Source: CAYPKW01 sp964411425 (GTDB taxonomy: Bacteria; Pseudomonadota; Alphaproteobacteria; Dongiales; Dongiaceae). Taken from it: a stretch of DNA of 15,600 bases. Position 1 is the first letter of the stretch. Every line of letters starts with the position of its first letter. The position numbers were made by a program, and so were the translations under genes. Below, piece after piece: positions 15,242 through 15,600 of the stretch. The stretch is taken from positions 1-15,600 of the forward strand of contig CAYPKW010000065.1 of assembly GCA_964411425.1 (NCBI GenBank), in the 5' to 3' direction. A model generated the notes under the pieces. That model worked only from the letters and a program-made list of their open reading frames with translations. It ran no database searches and was not told where the DNA came from.

Positions 15242-15258
15242 GCCGCCCTTCGGGCGGC
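15242..15258 (+). terminator. Possible hairpin terminator after ctrA
   Basis: GCCGCCC, TTC, GGGCGGC forms a perfect seven-pair stem with a three-base loop 50 bases after the ctrA stop. There is no run of T on either side, so it is at best a Rho-assisted or transcript-stabilising hairpin. Apart from this and the transposase tail I see nothing else in 15192-15600. Confidence 0.35.
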
Positions 15259-15386
15259 CTCGCGGGCGGTGCGCATCGGCAACCGCAGCGTAGTTTGACG
15301 GCGAGACCGCCTGCTCAGCCGGCGGCGGCAAGCTTGCCCGCGGCGCTGGTCGGCGCCACGCCCTAAATGCCGCGCTGCCCGGGTAG

Positions 15387-15548
15387 CAACTGAAAACGTT
15401 CGCAGATGCCGAGGATCGTCTCGGCGCCGCCGACAACTTCCACGCCATCGTCGATGCCTGCTGCAATGCCTGGAACGCCCTCACCGCACATCCGGACCGC
15501 ATCCATCCCCTGATCGTTTTCCCCTGGCTGCGATGTGTTGGTTCTTAA
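15387..15548 (+). pseudogene. IS630-family transposase C-terminal fragment
   Basis: After an in-frame stop at 15384, 53 codons run to the TAA at 15546 and include FADAEDRLGAADNFHAIVDACCNAWNAL split by no stop, then TAHPDRI and FPWLR. The DACxxAWN.L...PDRI layout is what I recall at the C-terminal end of IS630-type transposases. The DDE catalytic region is absent and there is no start codon or ribosome-binding site. I cannot see terminal repeats. It marks the far edge of the rearranged flagellar region. Confidence 0.5.
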
Positions 15549-15600
15549 GCAATCCGGTATCGAGCGATTGTCAGCACACCTTTCGTTTCGCATTCAGCCG

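Overview
The window reads as a high-G+C alphaproteobacterial chromosome, most likely Rhodospirillales-like. The main evidence is CtrA next to SciP, a DksA with a single cysteine and the DxxDxA motif, a full GatCAB amidotransferase, and short palindromic repeats beginning CGTCATTCC. I recognise no rRNA, tRNA or CRISPR array. About fourteen genes look intact; six further stretches look like gene or transposase debris.

Left part (1-7256): the three GatCAB subunits lie on the minus strand, but gatC-gatA (7256-5479) and gatB (1695-229) are separated by about 3.8 kb. The gap holds a class II aldolase and an MtnK-type kinase on the plus strand, facing MtnA on the minus strand. Together these fit salvage of 5-methylthioribose or 5-deoxyribose to DHAP plus an aldehyde (the 'DHAP shunt'). 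Transposase remnants lie on both sides (IS256-like near 1887, IS5-like near 5337), so the module probably entered as a mobile cassette and split gatCAB. The gatB 3' end is also duplicated around a REP-like element.

Middle part (7257-11410): a lower-G+C gene for an alpha/beta-hydrolase fused to a class III nucleotide cyclase domain, a LysE-family exporter, a divergent ruvX with an apparently very short or absent leader, and a family III CoA-transferase resembling the glutarate/hydroxymethylglutarate type.

Right part (11411-15600): this looks like a collapsed flagellar/cell-cycle locus. A run of palindromic repeats surrounds the C-terminal stump of a probable TPR protein. Intact dksA and sciP follow, then the first ~73 codons of fliF, which run head-on into the first ~190 codons of fliI; fliI also carries a frameshift. 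Intact ctrA follows, with CtrA half-sites and GANTC sites in its upstream region. Everything between fliF and fliI is gone, yet the regulators on both sides survive. A biological deletion and a chimeric assembly are both possible and can be told apart with reads. The window ends in an IS630-like transposase tail.
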